A DNA stretch of 63,395 bases, taken from positions 1-63,395 of the forward strand of contig QKHZ01000287.1 of assembly GCA_003249795.1 (NCBI GenBank). The letters are read 5' to 3'. Shown in pieces: positions 38,279 to 47,748 of the stretch. Position 1 is the first letter of the stretch, and every line of letters begins with the position of its first letter. Made by a program: the position numbers and the translations under genes. Source of the DNA: a bacterium (GTDB lineage: Bacteria; Planctomycetota; SZUA-567). Below the pieces are notes generated by a model that was not told the DNA's origin, ran no database searches, and was given only the letters and a program-made list of their open reading frames with translations.

Positions 38279-39552
38279 AAATAAACGCATTCCTCCACTA
38301 CACAGCCGGTATCGCTTCGCTATTTTTACTCGCGATATTTGGCTGGCGGATCAGTTTTTCACATGCGGATCAAATGCAAAGAATTCAGGCCGAACAAAAT
38401 CCGATCCTGCAAAATAAGTCTGAACAAAAAACAGCGACAACAACGCAATCACCACGCGATACAGAGCTGAACGGATCGTGGCTTCACATGCGTGGAGACT
38501 TCGCCCTCACGGGGATTGCTAACTGCTCCCTCGTTCCTCCGTTTTCGTTATGTTGGAAGAAAAATTTTGCCAAAGCATTTTTATCGTCACCTGTAATCGC
38601 AGACGGAATACTGTATGTCGCTACGCGCTCGGGGAAAATCATTGCAATCCACCTAACAGACGGCTCAGTCCTTTGGAAAAAAACTCCAGGAGGAGAAATT
38701 GAAGCGGGACTGTCAATCGCAGACAATGTTTTGCTGGCAGGAGATATGGATGGCAATCTCTTTGCGATGCAACGAGAAAACGGAAACGCAATCTGGTCAT
38801 TCAAAACCGGCAATAAAATCGCTGGGGCTCCTACTGTCAGTAACGGCACGGTCTTTGTCGGCAGCCACGACAACAAACTCTACGCCCTCGACCTCTTGAG
38901 CGGCGAAAAACGATGGGACTACGAAACCGGCAGCTTTGTCAACGGTTCTGCGGCAATTGGAAACAATAAAATCATCATCGGCGGCTGCGACAGGAATCTT
39001 CATATCCTTGACACCACTGGAAAACTGTTGCACAAAATCGACATCGGCAGTTATATCGCCGCCAGTCCTGCGCTCTCGTCCGATTCCGCGTACATCGGCC
39101 AATACGAAGGATCTTTCTGTAAAATCGACAGCACCTCAGCAGCGACGTTATGGCGACACAAAGGCACGGAAGCGTTTTTCTCGTCCGCAGCGATAACTGA
39201 ACATGCTGTTCTTGCCGGAAGCCGCGATGACTGTGCATACGCGTTCGCCCCCCAAACAGGAAATATTCTGTGGCAGATCAATATGGAAGACGACGTCGAT
39301 GCGTCGCCGGTCTGGTGGAACGGATTCGCTCTCTTTGCCAGCCGAAGCGGACGCGTATGTTTGATCAATATCGCAGACGGAACTGTTCTCTGGACGACAG
39401 GACTCGGCAGCAGCATAAGCGCAACGCCAGCAGTAATCACAAGCCGGATCGCAATCGCCACTGAAGACGGCGACATTTTTATCTATGGGCCCACCGACTC
39501 CAGTAACGTTGCGGAGACAGCAGAGACAACAAACTACGGGGTAAAGCCATGA
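38275..39552 (+). CDS. Membrane-anchored PQQ-type beta-propeller protein
   Basis: The ATG at 38275 overlaps the cyclase stop (ATGA) and follows GGGAGA; the 425-residue product starts MKINAFLHYTAGIASLFLLA, an uncleaved or cleavable N-terminal signal anchor. After a Gln/Thr-rich linker (about residues 35-65) come repeated blades of the BamB/PQQ type (YVATRSGKIIAIHLTDGSVLW, with DGNLFAMQRENGNAIW and NKLYALDLLSGEKRW). Likely faces the periplasm. It is the second propeller in the operon and stands next to the ABC exporter genes, so it may help hand over or receive the exported lipid. The following gene overlaps by four bases. Confidence 0.85.
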   Translation: MKINAFLHYTAGIASLFLLAIFGWRISFSHADQMQRIQAEQNPILQNKSEQKTATTTQSPRDTELNGSWLHMRGDFALTGIANCSLVPPFSLCWKKNFAKAFLSSPVIADGILYVATRSGKIIAIHLTDGSVLWKKTPGGEIEAGLSIADNVLLAGDMDGNLFAMQRENGNAIWSFKTGNKIAGAPTVSNGTVFVGSHDNKLYALDLLSGEKRWDYETGSFVNGSAAIGNNKIIIGGCDRNLHILDTTGKLLHKIDIGSYIAASPALSSDSAYIGQYEGSFCKIDSTSAATLWRHKGTEAFFSSAAITEHAVLAGSRDDCAYAFAPQTGNILWQINMEDDVDASPVWWNGFALFASRSGRVCLINIADGTVLWTTGLGSSISATPAVITSRIAIATEDGDIFIYGPTDSSNVAETAETTNYGVKP

Positions 39553-40259
39553 CAAGCGCACATTCATGCGAACCGATCGCAGAACTTGACGGCATCAGCA
39601 AAACATACCGGTTTGAAGACGGTGCAGTCCTCAGCGACTTATCCCTGTGCATCATGTCAGGACAAACTGTTGCAATCACAGGTCCCTCCGGCTCAGGCAA
39701 AACAACGTTGCTCAATATCATTGGCACACTCGACCTGCCCGACAATGGCGCGATCAAACTTTTCGGTTCCGATATCCTCACCCTCTCTGAAATTGACCGC
39801 GCACGCCTGCGCAATCAGGAGATCGGATTTGTATTTCAAAGCCATAGGCTCCTACCACAATGCACGGTACTGGAAAATATTTTGTTACCAACACTCGCTG
39901 GCTCAATACCGCTTTCAGCATCAGAGGCAGAAAACCGCGCACGCGATCTGCTTGAACAAACCGGAATTGCGGAACTGGCAGACCGTTATCCTGACACACT
40001 CTCCGGCGGACAACGGCAGCGCGCGGCAATCGCACGAGCCCTTCTCTTTCACCCGAAGCTCCTGCTGTGCGACGAACCGACCGGCGCACTTGACCACGAA
40101 AATGCAACTCGACTGGCAGAGTTACTACAGTCGATCCAAATCCATCAGAAAACCGCCATCGTCATCGTGACCCATTCGCAAGAACTTGCGGAAACCTGCC
40201 AGATACAGTACTCACTGAAAGACGGAAAACTCTACTCCACCGAAGAATGCACGCCATGA
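39549..40259 (+). CDS. ABC transporter ATPase, LolD/MacB type
   Basis: This 236-residue ATPase has all motifs: Walker A GPSGSGKT (residues about 45-52), Q-loop FQSHRLLPQ, signature LSGGQRQRAAIA, Walker B LLLCDEPTGALD and the switch His in VTHSQE. The GALD sequence and FQSHRLLP place it in the LolD/MacB/FtsE-like family, which uses ATP to move lipids or small molecules from the membrane rather than importing solutes. It overlaps the previous gene by four bases and the permease gene by four bases. No dedicated solute-binding protein is seen. It would energise the adjacent FtsX permease. Confidence 0.93.
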   Translation: MTSAHSCEPIAELDGISKTYRFEDGAVLSDLSLCIMSGQTVAITGPSGSGKTTLLNIIGTLDLPDNGAIKLFGSDILTLSEIDRARLRNQEIGFVFQSHRLLPQCTVLENILLPTLAGSIPLSASEAENRARDLLEQTGIAELADRYPDTLSGGQRQRAAIARALLFHPKLLLCDEPTGALDHENATRLAELLQSIQIHQKTAIVIVTHSQELAETCQIQYSLKDGKLYSTEECTP

Positions 40260-43200
40260 GCAAAATAACGCATTGGCGGTATATTCTGCAAACCCTGCGC
40301 CATCATCGACTGCGCCACCTGGGGCTGGCGATCTCGGTTGCGGTTTGCACAGCGGTAATCACCGGCGGACTACTTATTGGCGACTCGCTGAGGTTCACGC
40401 TTCAGCAGCAAATCAATAACCGGATTGGTAATAGCTCCATCCTGATTGATTGCACAACACACCCCGTCAGTCGCGAGCTATCTACCGCCATTAATGGTGA
40501 CGCTTCCATAACCGCAACCGGCCTGTCAAAAACACAAGCGGTTCTGTCATTCGAGAGTAACCAGGGCATAACGACTCAGGCTGTCGTCTGGGGAATCAAT
40601 CCGTCATTCACATCGGTTAAACCGCTTTCTGTCTTTCCCGATCAAAACGAAGCAATCCTGAGCCCATCGCTTGCAGACGCAACTGGTCTGCGCCGAGATG
40701 ACGAATTTTCACTGCGCGCGCTAAAACCCGACGCACATTCCAAAACACAGCTCGGATCGTCCAGAAAATTCATCACCCTTCGGTTGCGTGTACGTGACAT
40801 CCTGCCTGCATCGGAGCTATCATTCACCCCGATGCAAACCGCGCCGCAATCACTTTTTGTCAATGCAGATACGGCAGAAAAATTATCGGGTGGGAAAATC
40901 GACTTCATTTTAGTTTCGCAAGGCACACGTGCAGACGTCGCATCCGCTTTACGAGAAAACTTTTCTCTAGCAGATGCTGGGTTATCCCTTGCTGACTGCA
41001 AGCAGACACAGACGGAAGTGGCGACGAAAATCCTGACAAGCAGCGACCTGTTTTTGCCCGATCCTTTTCTTAAACTTACGAAGACGTTGCCAAATGCACA
41101 GCCAGTTTTCTCATACTTTATCAATTCTATTGAACCGTCTGAACAAGACACGAGATCCTCCTCGGCAAGTACGCCTTACTCATTTATCAGCACACTCAAT
41201 TTATTGAAGTCGGGAGAGATTGCACTCCTGCAGTGGGTTGCGGACGATCTGCACGTAACCGCCGGCGACAGAGTCCGGCTGACATATTATGTATTGCAGA
41301 AGCAATCGCTGATTGAACAGTCCCGCATGTTTCGCATCGTGAGAATTCTACCGACAGAAGAAAACGCCGATCCTGCCTTAACGCTTCCGCTGCCGGGAAT
41401 GAGTGGGGCAAACAGCTGCAATGACTGGGATCCAGATTTTCCGATCGACCTCGCCCGCATCCGTAAAAAAGATGAAGCGTATTGGAACGACTACAGGGGG
41501 TCGCCTAAAGCGTTTGTTTCTTTCGCTGACGCGCAGGATATGTGGCGCAATGATTACGGCGGCTTTACCGGCATCCGTTTTGATATCCCCAACGGCAGCA
41601 ACAAAACACTTCGACAAGAAATCACACAATCGATCAGTCCCGATATGTTCGGCATCAGCATCAGCAATATCCGACAGGATCTTTTACATGCGGTCGAACA
41701 CGGCGTCGACTTCTCCGGGCTTTTTATAGGGCTAAGCATGTTTCTGCTGCTCTCGCCACTGGCAATGGCGGCAATGCTCTGCGCGTTATCTGTCCTTGCA
41801 CGCAGCGATGAGTTGAACATGCTGCATGCGTTAGGAATTGAAAAACGGATCCGGTTTCGCTTGCTTCTGATTGAACATGGGATTGTTGTCACCTGCGGAG
41901 CCGCGCTGGGAGCATTGCTTGCGCCGGCTTGGACTGCAGCCATTCTCTACGGGCTTCAATCGGTGTGGACTGACGTTACGGGGGCAGTCAGTGCAGATCT
42001 GCACCTTACACCATCCACATTATTGATAGGTTTTTTCTCGTCCCTTCTAATCGGTTTGGTTTGCATCGGCTTGGCATTTTATTACAGCACACCGGCATCA
42101 GACCAGTCACACCGACAATTTCACGTTGAACATAAAATACACACAATGCGCCTGTCTCGATTTAGAATAGTTCTTTATAGCCTCTGCGCGCTATTCGGGC
42201 TCAGTCCGTTTCCTGTTTTATATTTTTTTTCGTTATCAGCCGGTGTGCTATTTATCTGCGGGACACTCATTCTGGCCTACGTGATTATCATATTTTATCT
42301 CTCTTGCACGCGAAAGAGGAAAACAGCACGCAAAACAATCGGTTTTATTCAAAAAACAATGCGCCATCGGGCGGGAATCTGTACGCTTTTGTTTGCAGCA
42401 ATTGCGTCAGGGCTCTATGTCGTTCTTGCTGTCAGCCTCAACACGCCGACCGTGCAAAACCCGACTGACTATTCCTCCGGCACAGGCGGCTTTGCATATC
42501 TTGCCAAGACAACCTTGCCCCTTTCCTTTAATCCGGCTGATCCGCTTGAAATAAAAAAATATCACCTGCCCCCTTACCCGTGGAAAGAGAATGCAATCGC
42601 ATTTTTCACGACTGGAAGCGGACAAGCAAACTGCCTGAATCTGAACCGGGTGACCACCCCACAATTACTCGGCATCCCTAAAGACGCACTGAAACATCGT
42701 TTCTCGTTTTCTTCTTCATTCAAAGACTATCCGGCAAACTGGTCCGCACTTGAATTTCCCGATACACACGAAACAGATCAAGAAACGATCCCGGCAATTG
42801 CAGACGCAAACGTGATTGAATGGGGCTTAGGAAAAAAACTGGGCGATACGATAGAATATACAGGCGAGCCTGGCCACCGTTTCAGCATTCGCCTTGTTGC
42901 TGCACTGAACGCATCCGTATTTCAGGGAATGATTCTGATTGACGAAGCAACGCTGCTGCGGCATTTTCCGACCTCCGCCAGACGCGACTTCATTCTGGCG
43001 GCAAACCACGCAACAGACACTAACGCGTCTTCAATTCGACAGAATATCGCTGAAGCACTCAAACCGTGGGGGCCTCAAATCACAGACACTTCCGACTACC
43101 TGAATACGTTTTTAAATGTCGAGAAAACATACCTGTCAATATTCCTGTTACTGGGAACATTGGGCTTACTTCTGGCGACAGGAACCATCGCCGGCATCTG

Positions 43201-43486
43201 CATCCGCGAATTCTCGCTCCGCCAAAACGAATCGGCACTTCTGCATGCGCTGGGATTCTCAAGACTGCGCAGGACGCTGCTGCTTGCCTGCCCCTATCTG
43301 ATCAGCACATGTTCCGGTTGTATCTGGGCGGTTGGCTGCAGCCTGATTACAGCCATCTATAGATTGCCGGAAGACTTTCTGCCAACATCCGCGGCCATCA
43401 CAACTGCGATCGTTCTAATATTTGCCATCGCCATACTATTTACGGCCTATTTCTTCTCAAAACCATCCCCCAAACACACGTTATAG
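40256..43486 (+). CDS. FtsX-like ABC permease, double-domain
   Basis: I take the ATG at 40256 (ATGA overlap with the ATPase stop), giving 1076 residues; an in-frame ATG at 40247 is possible. An N-terminal span (about 18-37), a large periplasmic domain (about 40-470) and a first FtsX-type group of spans (about 475-560) are followed by further spans near 580-690, a second periplasmic stretch and a second FtsX group near the C-terminus (FLLLGTLGLLLATGTIAGI through AIAILFTAYFF). One polypeptide with two FtsX halves plus one ATPase is enough for a MacB/LolCDE-like mechanotransmission exporter. The substrate is presumably the terpenoid product. The operon ends here. Confidence 0.85.
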   Translation: MSKITHWRYILQTLRHHRLRHLGLAISVAVCTAVITGGLLIGDSLRFTLQQQINNRIGNSSILIDCTTHPVSRELSTAINGDASITATGLSKTQAVLSFESNQGITTQAVVWGINPSFTSVKPLSVFPDQNEAILSPSLADATGLRRDDEFSLRALKPDAHSKTQLGSSRKFITLRLRVRDILPASELSFTPMQTAPQSLFVNADTAEKLSGGKIDFILVSQGTRADVASALRENFSLADAGLSLADCKQTQTEVATKILTSSDLFLPDPFLKLTKTLPNAQPVFSYFINSIEPSEQDTRSSSASTPYSFISTLNLLKSGEIALLQWVADDLHVTAGDRVRLTYYVLQKQSLIEQSRMFRIVRILPTEENADPALTLPLPGMSGANSCNDWDPDFPIDLARIRKKDEAYWNDYRGSPKAFVSFADAQDMWRNDYGGFTGIRFDIPNGSNKTLRQEITQSISPDMFGISISNIRQDLLHAVEHGVDFSGLFIGLSMFLLLSPLAMAAMLCALSVLARSDELNMLHALGIEKRIRFRLLLIEHGIVVTCGAALGALLAPAWTAAILYGLQSVWTDVTGAVSADLHLTPSTLLIGFFSSLLIGLVCIGLAFYYSTPASDQSHRQFHVEHKIHTMRLSRFRIVLYSLCALFGLSPFPVLYFFSLSAGVLFICGTLILAYVIIIFYLSCTRKRKTARKTIGFIQKTMRHRAGICTLLFAAIASGLYVVLAVSLNTPTVQNPTDYSSGTGGFAYLAKTTLPLSFNPADPLEIKKYHLPPYPWKENAIAFFTTGSGQANCLNLNRVTTPQLLGIPKDALKHRFSFSSSFKDYPANWSALEFPDTHETDQETIPAIADANVIEWGLGKKLGDTIEYTGEPGHRFSIRLVAALNASVFQGMILIDEATLLRHFPTSARRDFILAANHATDTNASSIRQNIAEALKPWGPQITDTSDYLNTFLNVEKTYLSIFLLLGTLGLLLATGTIAGICIREFSLRQNESALLHALGFSRLRRTLLLACPYLISTCSGCIWAVGCSLITAIYRLPEDFLPTSAAITTAIVLIFAIAILFTAYFFSKPSPKHTL

Positions 43487-43556
43487 TCAGCCTGCAATCA
43501 TCAAACACCCCAGTCACGACTCAATTGATGAAAATTTCTTTTTATTATTCCCTAAC

Positions 43557-43584
43557 TTGCAACTTTTCACGAACAGACTACAAT
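43557..43584 (+). promoter_or_regulatory. Promoter for the SGNH hydrolase gene
   Basis: TTGCAA (43557-43562), a 16-base spacer and TACAAT (43579-43584) lie about 145 bases before the start codon. Confidence 0.55.
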
Positions 43585-43729
43585 AACAATCATTCTGAAT
43601 TTTTTGTCTGTTTTATCAATAAACAGCCAACATATAGCACGCATGCAACGCCATTCGGAATCGTTACGTGCTGATTGATAAGTTTAATTTCCGTATCCAT
43701 AAAAAAACATTTGTTACAGGAGACCGGCC

Positions 43730-44365
43730 ATGCAGATTCCCGATCACGCGACGATCCTTTTTCAGGGGGACAGTATCACCGATGCAGGCCGCAACCGTAA
43801 TAATCCATATGACCTTGGTCACGGCTATGCGTTTCTGACCGCGGCATGGTTTAACGCGACCTACCCGCAAAAGCATGTCAAGTTTATCAACCGAGGGATC
43901 AGTGGAAACCACGCCAGCGACCTGCAGGCGCGCTGGCAGGAAGATTGCCTTGCGCTTCATCCGGATGTCCTCAGCATTCTCGTCGGCGTCAACGATACGC
44001 TCCACCGATTTGAACATGAACGGGTGACAACGGCGGCCGAGTTTGAGCAAAGCTATAGCGACATCCTTCACAGAGCTCGGGACGCGGGCATCGGCAATAT
44101 CATCCTGATGGAGCCGTTTGTGCTTCTGACAGACCGCGATTGGAACTGGAGTTCATTTCTGGAAGACCTCGCTCCGAAGCAACAGATTGTCCGGAAGCTG
44201 GCGCGTGAATACCATGCCACGTACATTCCGCTGGACGGTATTTTTGCGGCAGAATCTGTTCGGCGCGAACCGGGATTCTGGGCAGCAGACGGCATCCACC
44301 CGACTCCAGCAGGCGCTGCCCGGATCGCGCAGGCGTGGCTTCAAGCCGTCAGCCTTCCCTCGTAG
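43730..44365 (+). CDS. SGNH/GDSL-family hydrolase
   Basis: This 211-residue protein has the four SGNH blocks: FQGDSITD with nucleophile Ser15, NRGISGNHA, LVGVNDTLH with the oxyanion Asn, and DGIHPTPAG with the catalytic Asp and His. No signal peptide is visible. AGGAGA lies 8 bases before the ATG. Related cytoplasmic SGNH esterases act on acetylated sugars (xylan, rhamnogalacturonan or platelet-activating-factor acetylhydrolase type). Removing acetyl groups from carbohydrates is the likeliest role, consistent with the glycosidases further right. A separate promoter precedes it. Confidence 0.88.
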   Translation: MQIPDHATILFQGDSITDAGRNRNNPYDLGHGYAFLTAAWFNATYPQKHVKFINRGISGNHASDLQARWQEDCLALHPDVLSILVGVNDTLHRFEHERVTTAAEFEQSYSDILHRARDAGIGNIILMEPFVLLTDRDWNWSSFLEDLAPKQQIVRKLAREYHATYIPLDGIFAAESVRREPGFWAADGIHPTPAGAARIAQAWLQAVSLPS

Positions 44366-44527
44366 TTCATATAATGGGATGCGGCATGAACCGTGCGCCT
44401 CAATCCCTCCATCAAGGCAAAGACGGCATTCGCAGATTGCTTCTTTGCAGGACACGACCGGATTGCATCGCCATGCAGACAGCAACCGGAAAGAAAACGC
44501 ACGCAATATAACGTGGAAATCGCGCAG

Positions 44528-45946
44528 ATGAGCCAAACAGAAGAAACATTCCTTACAAATGCAGAGGATGACGAGCGTCAGGAAATCGTCAATAACCTCG
44601 TCGACCTGTTTCAGGGGCAGGCAGATACTGCCATCCTGCAGAAAGCACTGGATGAACACCATCCGGCCGATATCGCATTCGCCCTTGACGATCTGGACGA
44701 AGACGAACGCCGCGATATCTTCGGGATGATGGACCCGGAACGTCTGGCGGAAGTCCTTGAAGAAACAGGCGAGGACAATATTGAGGAATTTGTAGAAACC
44801 GTTAGCCCTGAAAGCCTTGCCGCGATCGTTGAAGAAATGTCGCCGGATGAAGCGGTCGACATTCTTGATCTGATTGATGACGACAAAGCCGAACAGGTTA
44901 TCAAACACCTGAGTCCTGAGCACGCTGAAGATGTTCAGGAGTTGCGGGAATATGACCCCGACACTGCCGGTGGGATCATGACCAACGAATACATCGCCGC
45001 AACGGTCGACATGACCGTTGACCAAGTGATCAGCCTGATCCGCAAGGCGTCTGATGAAATCGAGACACTGAGCGATATTCCGGTCTGTAGCCATGACGGG
45101 CGTTTGAAAGGGATTATCGCAGTCGAAGATCTGGTCTCGGAAGAGCCAGACACCCCGATTGCCCAAGTCATGGAACCGGCAACGATCACCATCGGCCCGA
45201 AAGCAGACCAGGAACTCTGTGCACGCTACATGCACAAGTACGACTTGCGGATTCTGCCTGTTATCGATACTCGGCGCGAACTGCTCGGAATCATCACCTT
45301 CGACGACATCATCGACGTCATGGACGAAGAAGCCAACGAAGATATGTACCGTCTTGCCGGTGTCGGTGCAGACCGCCCACTGGAAGAAAACGCGTTTGCG
45401 CGCGCATTCAAACGCCTTCCGTGGCTAGCGGCGACATTGCTGGGAACAGGGCTTCTTGGCCCCCTTCTGATTCAGGGCTGCTTTGAGGACACGCTGAAAA
45501 AAATGACCGCCCTGATCTTCTTCATGCCGGTGGTGATGGCTCTCGGCGGTAATACCGGCATGCAAAGTTCGACAATTACCGTACGAGGCCTTGCCACCGG
45601 GGAAGTTCAGTTCAAGGATATCTTCTGGATGCTGAGGCGTGAACTGAGCGTCGCGCTGGTAATTGCCGTTACTTGCTGCCTCGTCATCAGCCTGTGCTCG
45701 TATCTGATGTTCCAGTTCGGGATGCAGGTGGAAACACCTCCGATTAATTTTATGCTGACGGTCAGTATTGCTATTTTTGTCGGCATCGTGGGCAGCGTTC
45801 TCGTGGGAACGACTATTCCGATGGTCTGCCACCGCCTCGGCGTTGATCCAGCTCTAGCAGCCGGACCGTTTATCACAACCCTGACCGACATCAGCATGCA
45901 GGTGCTATATCTGGCAATCGCTACGCTGATCCTGATCAATGGGTAA
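44528..45946 (+). CDS. mgtE: Magnesium transporter MgtE
   Basis: This 472-residue protein has the MgtE layout: an acidic helical N-domain (about 1-130, HHPADIAFALDDLDEDER), two CBS domains (about 135-260; YDPDTAGGIMT precedes them) and five membrane helices (about 285-470) with the conserved LGGNTGMQSSTITVRGLA pore motif. The cytoplasmic acidic and CBS parts act as a magnesium sensor that closes the channel. The start at 44528 (MSQTEE) gives the family length; the frame is open further 5' with unrelated sequence. The ribosome site is weak. Magnesium would be relevant to all enzymes here, but there is no specific link to neighbours. Confidence 0.95.
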   Translation: MSQTEETFLTNAEDDERQEIVNNLVDLFQGQADTAILQKALDEHHPADIAFALDDLDEDERRDIFGMMDPERLAEVLEETGEDNIEEFVETVSPESLAAIVEEMSPDEAVDILDLIDDDKAEQVIKHLSPEHAEDVQELREYDPDTAGGIMTNEYIAATVDMTVDQVISLIRKASDEIETLSDIPVCSHDGRLKGIIAVEDLVSEEPDTPIAQVMEPATITIGPKADQELCARYMHKYDLRILPVIDTRRELLGIITFDDIIDVMDEEANEDMYRLAGVGADRPLEENAFARAFKRLPWLAATLLGTGLLGPLLIQGCFEDTLKKMTALIFFMPVVMALGGNTGMQSSTITVRGLATGEVQFKDIFWMLRRELSVALVIAVTCCLVISLCSYLMFQFGMQVETPPINFMLTVSIAIFVGIVGSVLVGTTIPMVCHRLGVDPALAAGPFITTLTDISMQVLYLAIATLILING

Positions 45947-46080
45947 TTGTGGATATTGCACAACTCGCTACTCCCACTATGGTCATAAACCGAATCATCC
46001 GTCGTTTGCCGCTGAAAACACAGGCGATAAAAGAAAACTCAAAAACTCAGAAACTTTTCTAAAAAAATCGGGATAAACAC

Positions 46081-46108
46081 TTGCGAAAAGTGCTGTAACG
46101 ATTATAAT
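46081..46108 (+). promoter_or_regulatory. Promoter of the tRNA-Tyr gene
   Basis: TTGCGA (46081-46086), a 16-base spacer and a perfect TATAAT (46103-46108) end 19 bases before the first tRNA base. It is the best -10 box in the window, fitting a strongly expressed RNA gene. Confidence 0.75.
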
Positions 46109-46127
46109 CCGACTTCTCGCTTTACGC

Positions 46128-46212
46128 GGGGAGATGCCCGAGTGGTTAAAGGGGACGGACTGTAAATCCGTTGACTATGTCTACAGTGGTTCGAATCCAC
46201 TTCTCCCCACCA
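46128..46212 (+). tRNA. tRNA-Tyr (GTA)
   Basis: This is an 85-base type II tRNA. The acceptor GGGGAGA pairs with TCTCCCC, the anticodon stem is ACGGA/TCCGT with loop CTGTAAA (anticodon GTA, tyrosine), a long variable arm (TGACTATGTCTAC) follows, the T arm is AGTGG-TTCGAAT-CCACT, and the discriminator A and CCA are encoded. A strong promoter precedes and a terminator follows, so it is a single-gene unit. Its GTA anticodon makes it a substrate of the Tgt encoded at 6590. The AT-rich carbohydrate region starts right after it. Confidence 0.97.
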
Positions 46213-46222
46213 TACACATGAT

Positions 46223-46262
46223 GAAAGCCTTTTGACGGCATGTCGAAAGGCTTTCTTTTTTT
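46223..46262 (+). terminator. Terminator of tRNA-Tyr
   Basis: A 14-base-pair stem with one G/T pair (left arm GAAAGCCTTTTGAC, right arm GTCGAAAGGCTTTC) around loop GGCAT is followed by a run of Ts. It begins 11 bases after the CCA end. Confidence 0.93.
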
Positions 46263-47138
46263 ACATCATTATTACCATCAAGGACAAGCAGCGATTTTTA
46301 AGCAGACCAAATCCCATACTCACAGAAAATTCAAAATGTGCAACCGTCTTATCGCGAAGGCGAATGTCATCGGAAAGCAGGAATAACCCCTTTTGCCTTC
46401 TTTCAATCACCTCGCCATATCCCCCTTGGGGAAAAACACAGAGCTCTCCTATAGTTCGTACTCAGCCATGTTTGTTTCATATCACCCATAAGTATAAATA
46501 TTGGCATAATCGCCAAGCCATGCGAACTCACTCTTTATTCGAACACACACGAGGATTCATTATCACCCCCATACACATTGCCTTCAAACTTGCATATATG
46601 AAGGAAAAGGCTCAACACAAAATGACGGAAGCACCGCCACAACCGAGTAAATGAAACATACTCTATGGAAAACATCGAACATGATTTATTAACCCGGCGT
46701 GCATCTGCGGCATTACATAATTGCCTTAAGTTGTCAAAACAGCTTGCACCGATCGAACTGTGCGCATTCCATTTTTCTGAATATCAAGCATGGAAACTTA
46801 ACCCGTGGCATGTTCATGTTCATATTAAAATACTTTACATCCTTGACTGTCTAGCCATCTGGCAAACAGCAGAGGGAGAGGCCAACTCGTCCAGCGGTTC
46901 ATGTTGAACGTCAGCGGAAATGGGAGAGATTGGGGGGATTAAGGAAGTAGGGAGAGTCAAGGCGGTAGGATCATGCAACGATTGCCTTAACGACGAACAG
47001 AATAGATATGGGCAAGGTAAATTCATTGCATTTTGTATTTCCAATCCAGCAACACACATAAAACTTACTTACAATGAATAAACAATCTCTAGGTAGACGG
47101 AATTTTGAATAGTAACACCCTACACAGAAAAAAGGTTT
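46263..47138. other. Long AT-rich region between tRNA-Tyr and the galactoside operon
   Basis: I see no supported gene in this stretch of about 880 bases. Short open frames occur, such as 46665-46907 and a 53-codon frame at 46920-47081, but they lack good ribosome sites and family matches. A purine-rich G-heavy stretch lies at about 46917-46975. Base composition changes visibly from the left region, and the stretch could be a decayed end of an insertion next to the tRNA. No integrase or tRNA-end repeat was found. Confidence 0.4.
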
Positions 47139-47737
47139 TCACGATATCATTTCCTGCATGAAAAATTTAGCTGAGATATTCAGTTCATCAGCAGTCATTT
47201 GCGGACTGAAAATACCAATCCCTACCCCTACGCCATCTGCAATCCGCAAATATTGGCTGACATTATTCTTGTCAACACCGCCGACGGCAAAGATCGCGAT
47301 TTCAAAACAGCGATCTCATCAATATTCGAACACGGAAACATTTTCAGGATATCCGCACCGGCATTCATTGCCATAAACGCTTCCGTTGCGGTCTGGAATC
47401 CGGGCATTGATAGCATTCCCAACTCTTTTGTTTTTGTAATCACCGTCTCACATACATTCGGAGAAATGATATATTGTCCACCGGCGTTTTTAACAGCCGA
47501 AACATCATCAGGGCATAATACCGTACCTGCGCCGATATAAATATCCCGACCGGAGAAATGCTTTGCCAGTATCGCAATAATTTCCAGAGCACCTACTGTA
47601 TTTAAAGGGATCTCCATAAAGCGGATGCCTTCGGACGCTAACGCTTCGCAGCATGCAATCGCCTTGTCCTTTAGCAATCCCCGCATGATTACGACGATTT
47701 TATCTGCTATCAATTTTTTATAAATTTCGTCTGTCAT
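47139..47737 (-). pseudogene. KDPG/KDPGal aldolase with a frameshift
   Basis: Last gene of the galactoside operon, 11 bases after the SDR gene. The first frame (to 47228) gives MTDEIYKKLIADKIVVIMRG, the Glu region MEIPLNT, GAGTVLCPDD and the Schiff-base Lys in ILKMFPC. After about residue 146 the family C-terminus disappears but is found in another frame (IFAVGGVDKNN, ADGVGVGIGIF), ending at 47139. The switch fits one base missing at about 47297/47298; restoring it gives about 199 residues, the normal length. It would split KDPGal (or KDPG) into pyruvate and glyceraldehyde-3-P. It is either a real inactivating mutation or a sequencing error. The active-site Lys lies before the shift. Confidence 0.85.
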
Positions 47738-47748
47738 ATGCTTTCCTT

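Noticed and set aside
40247..40255. Alternative upstream start of the FtsX permease
   Set aside because: The ATG at 40256 overlaps the ATPase stop like the other junctions in the operon, making it the likelier start.
46232..46654. 140-codon open frame after tRNA-Tyr
   Set aside because: It begins inside the tRNA terminator hairpin and has no ribosome site or family features.
46665..47081. Two short open frames (46665-46907 and 46920-47081)
   Set aside because: Weak or absent ribosome sites and no conservation evidence; kept only as part of the gap description.
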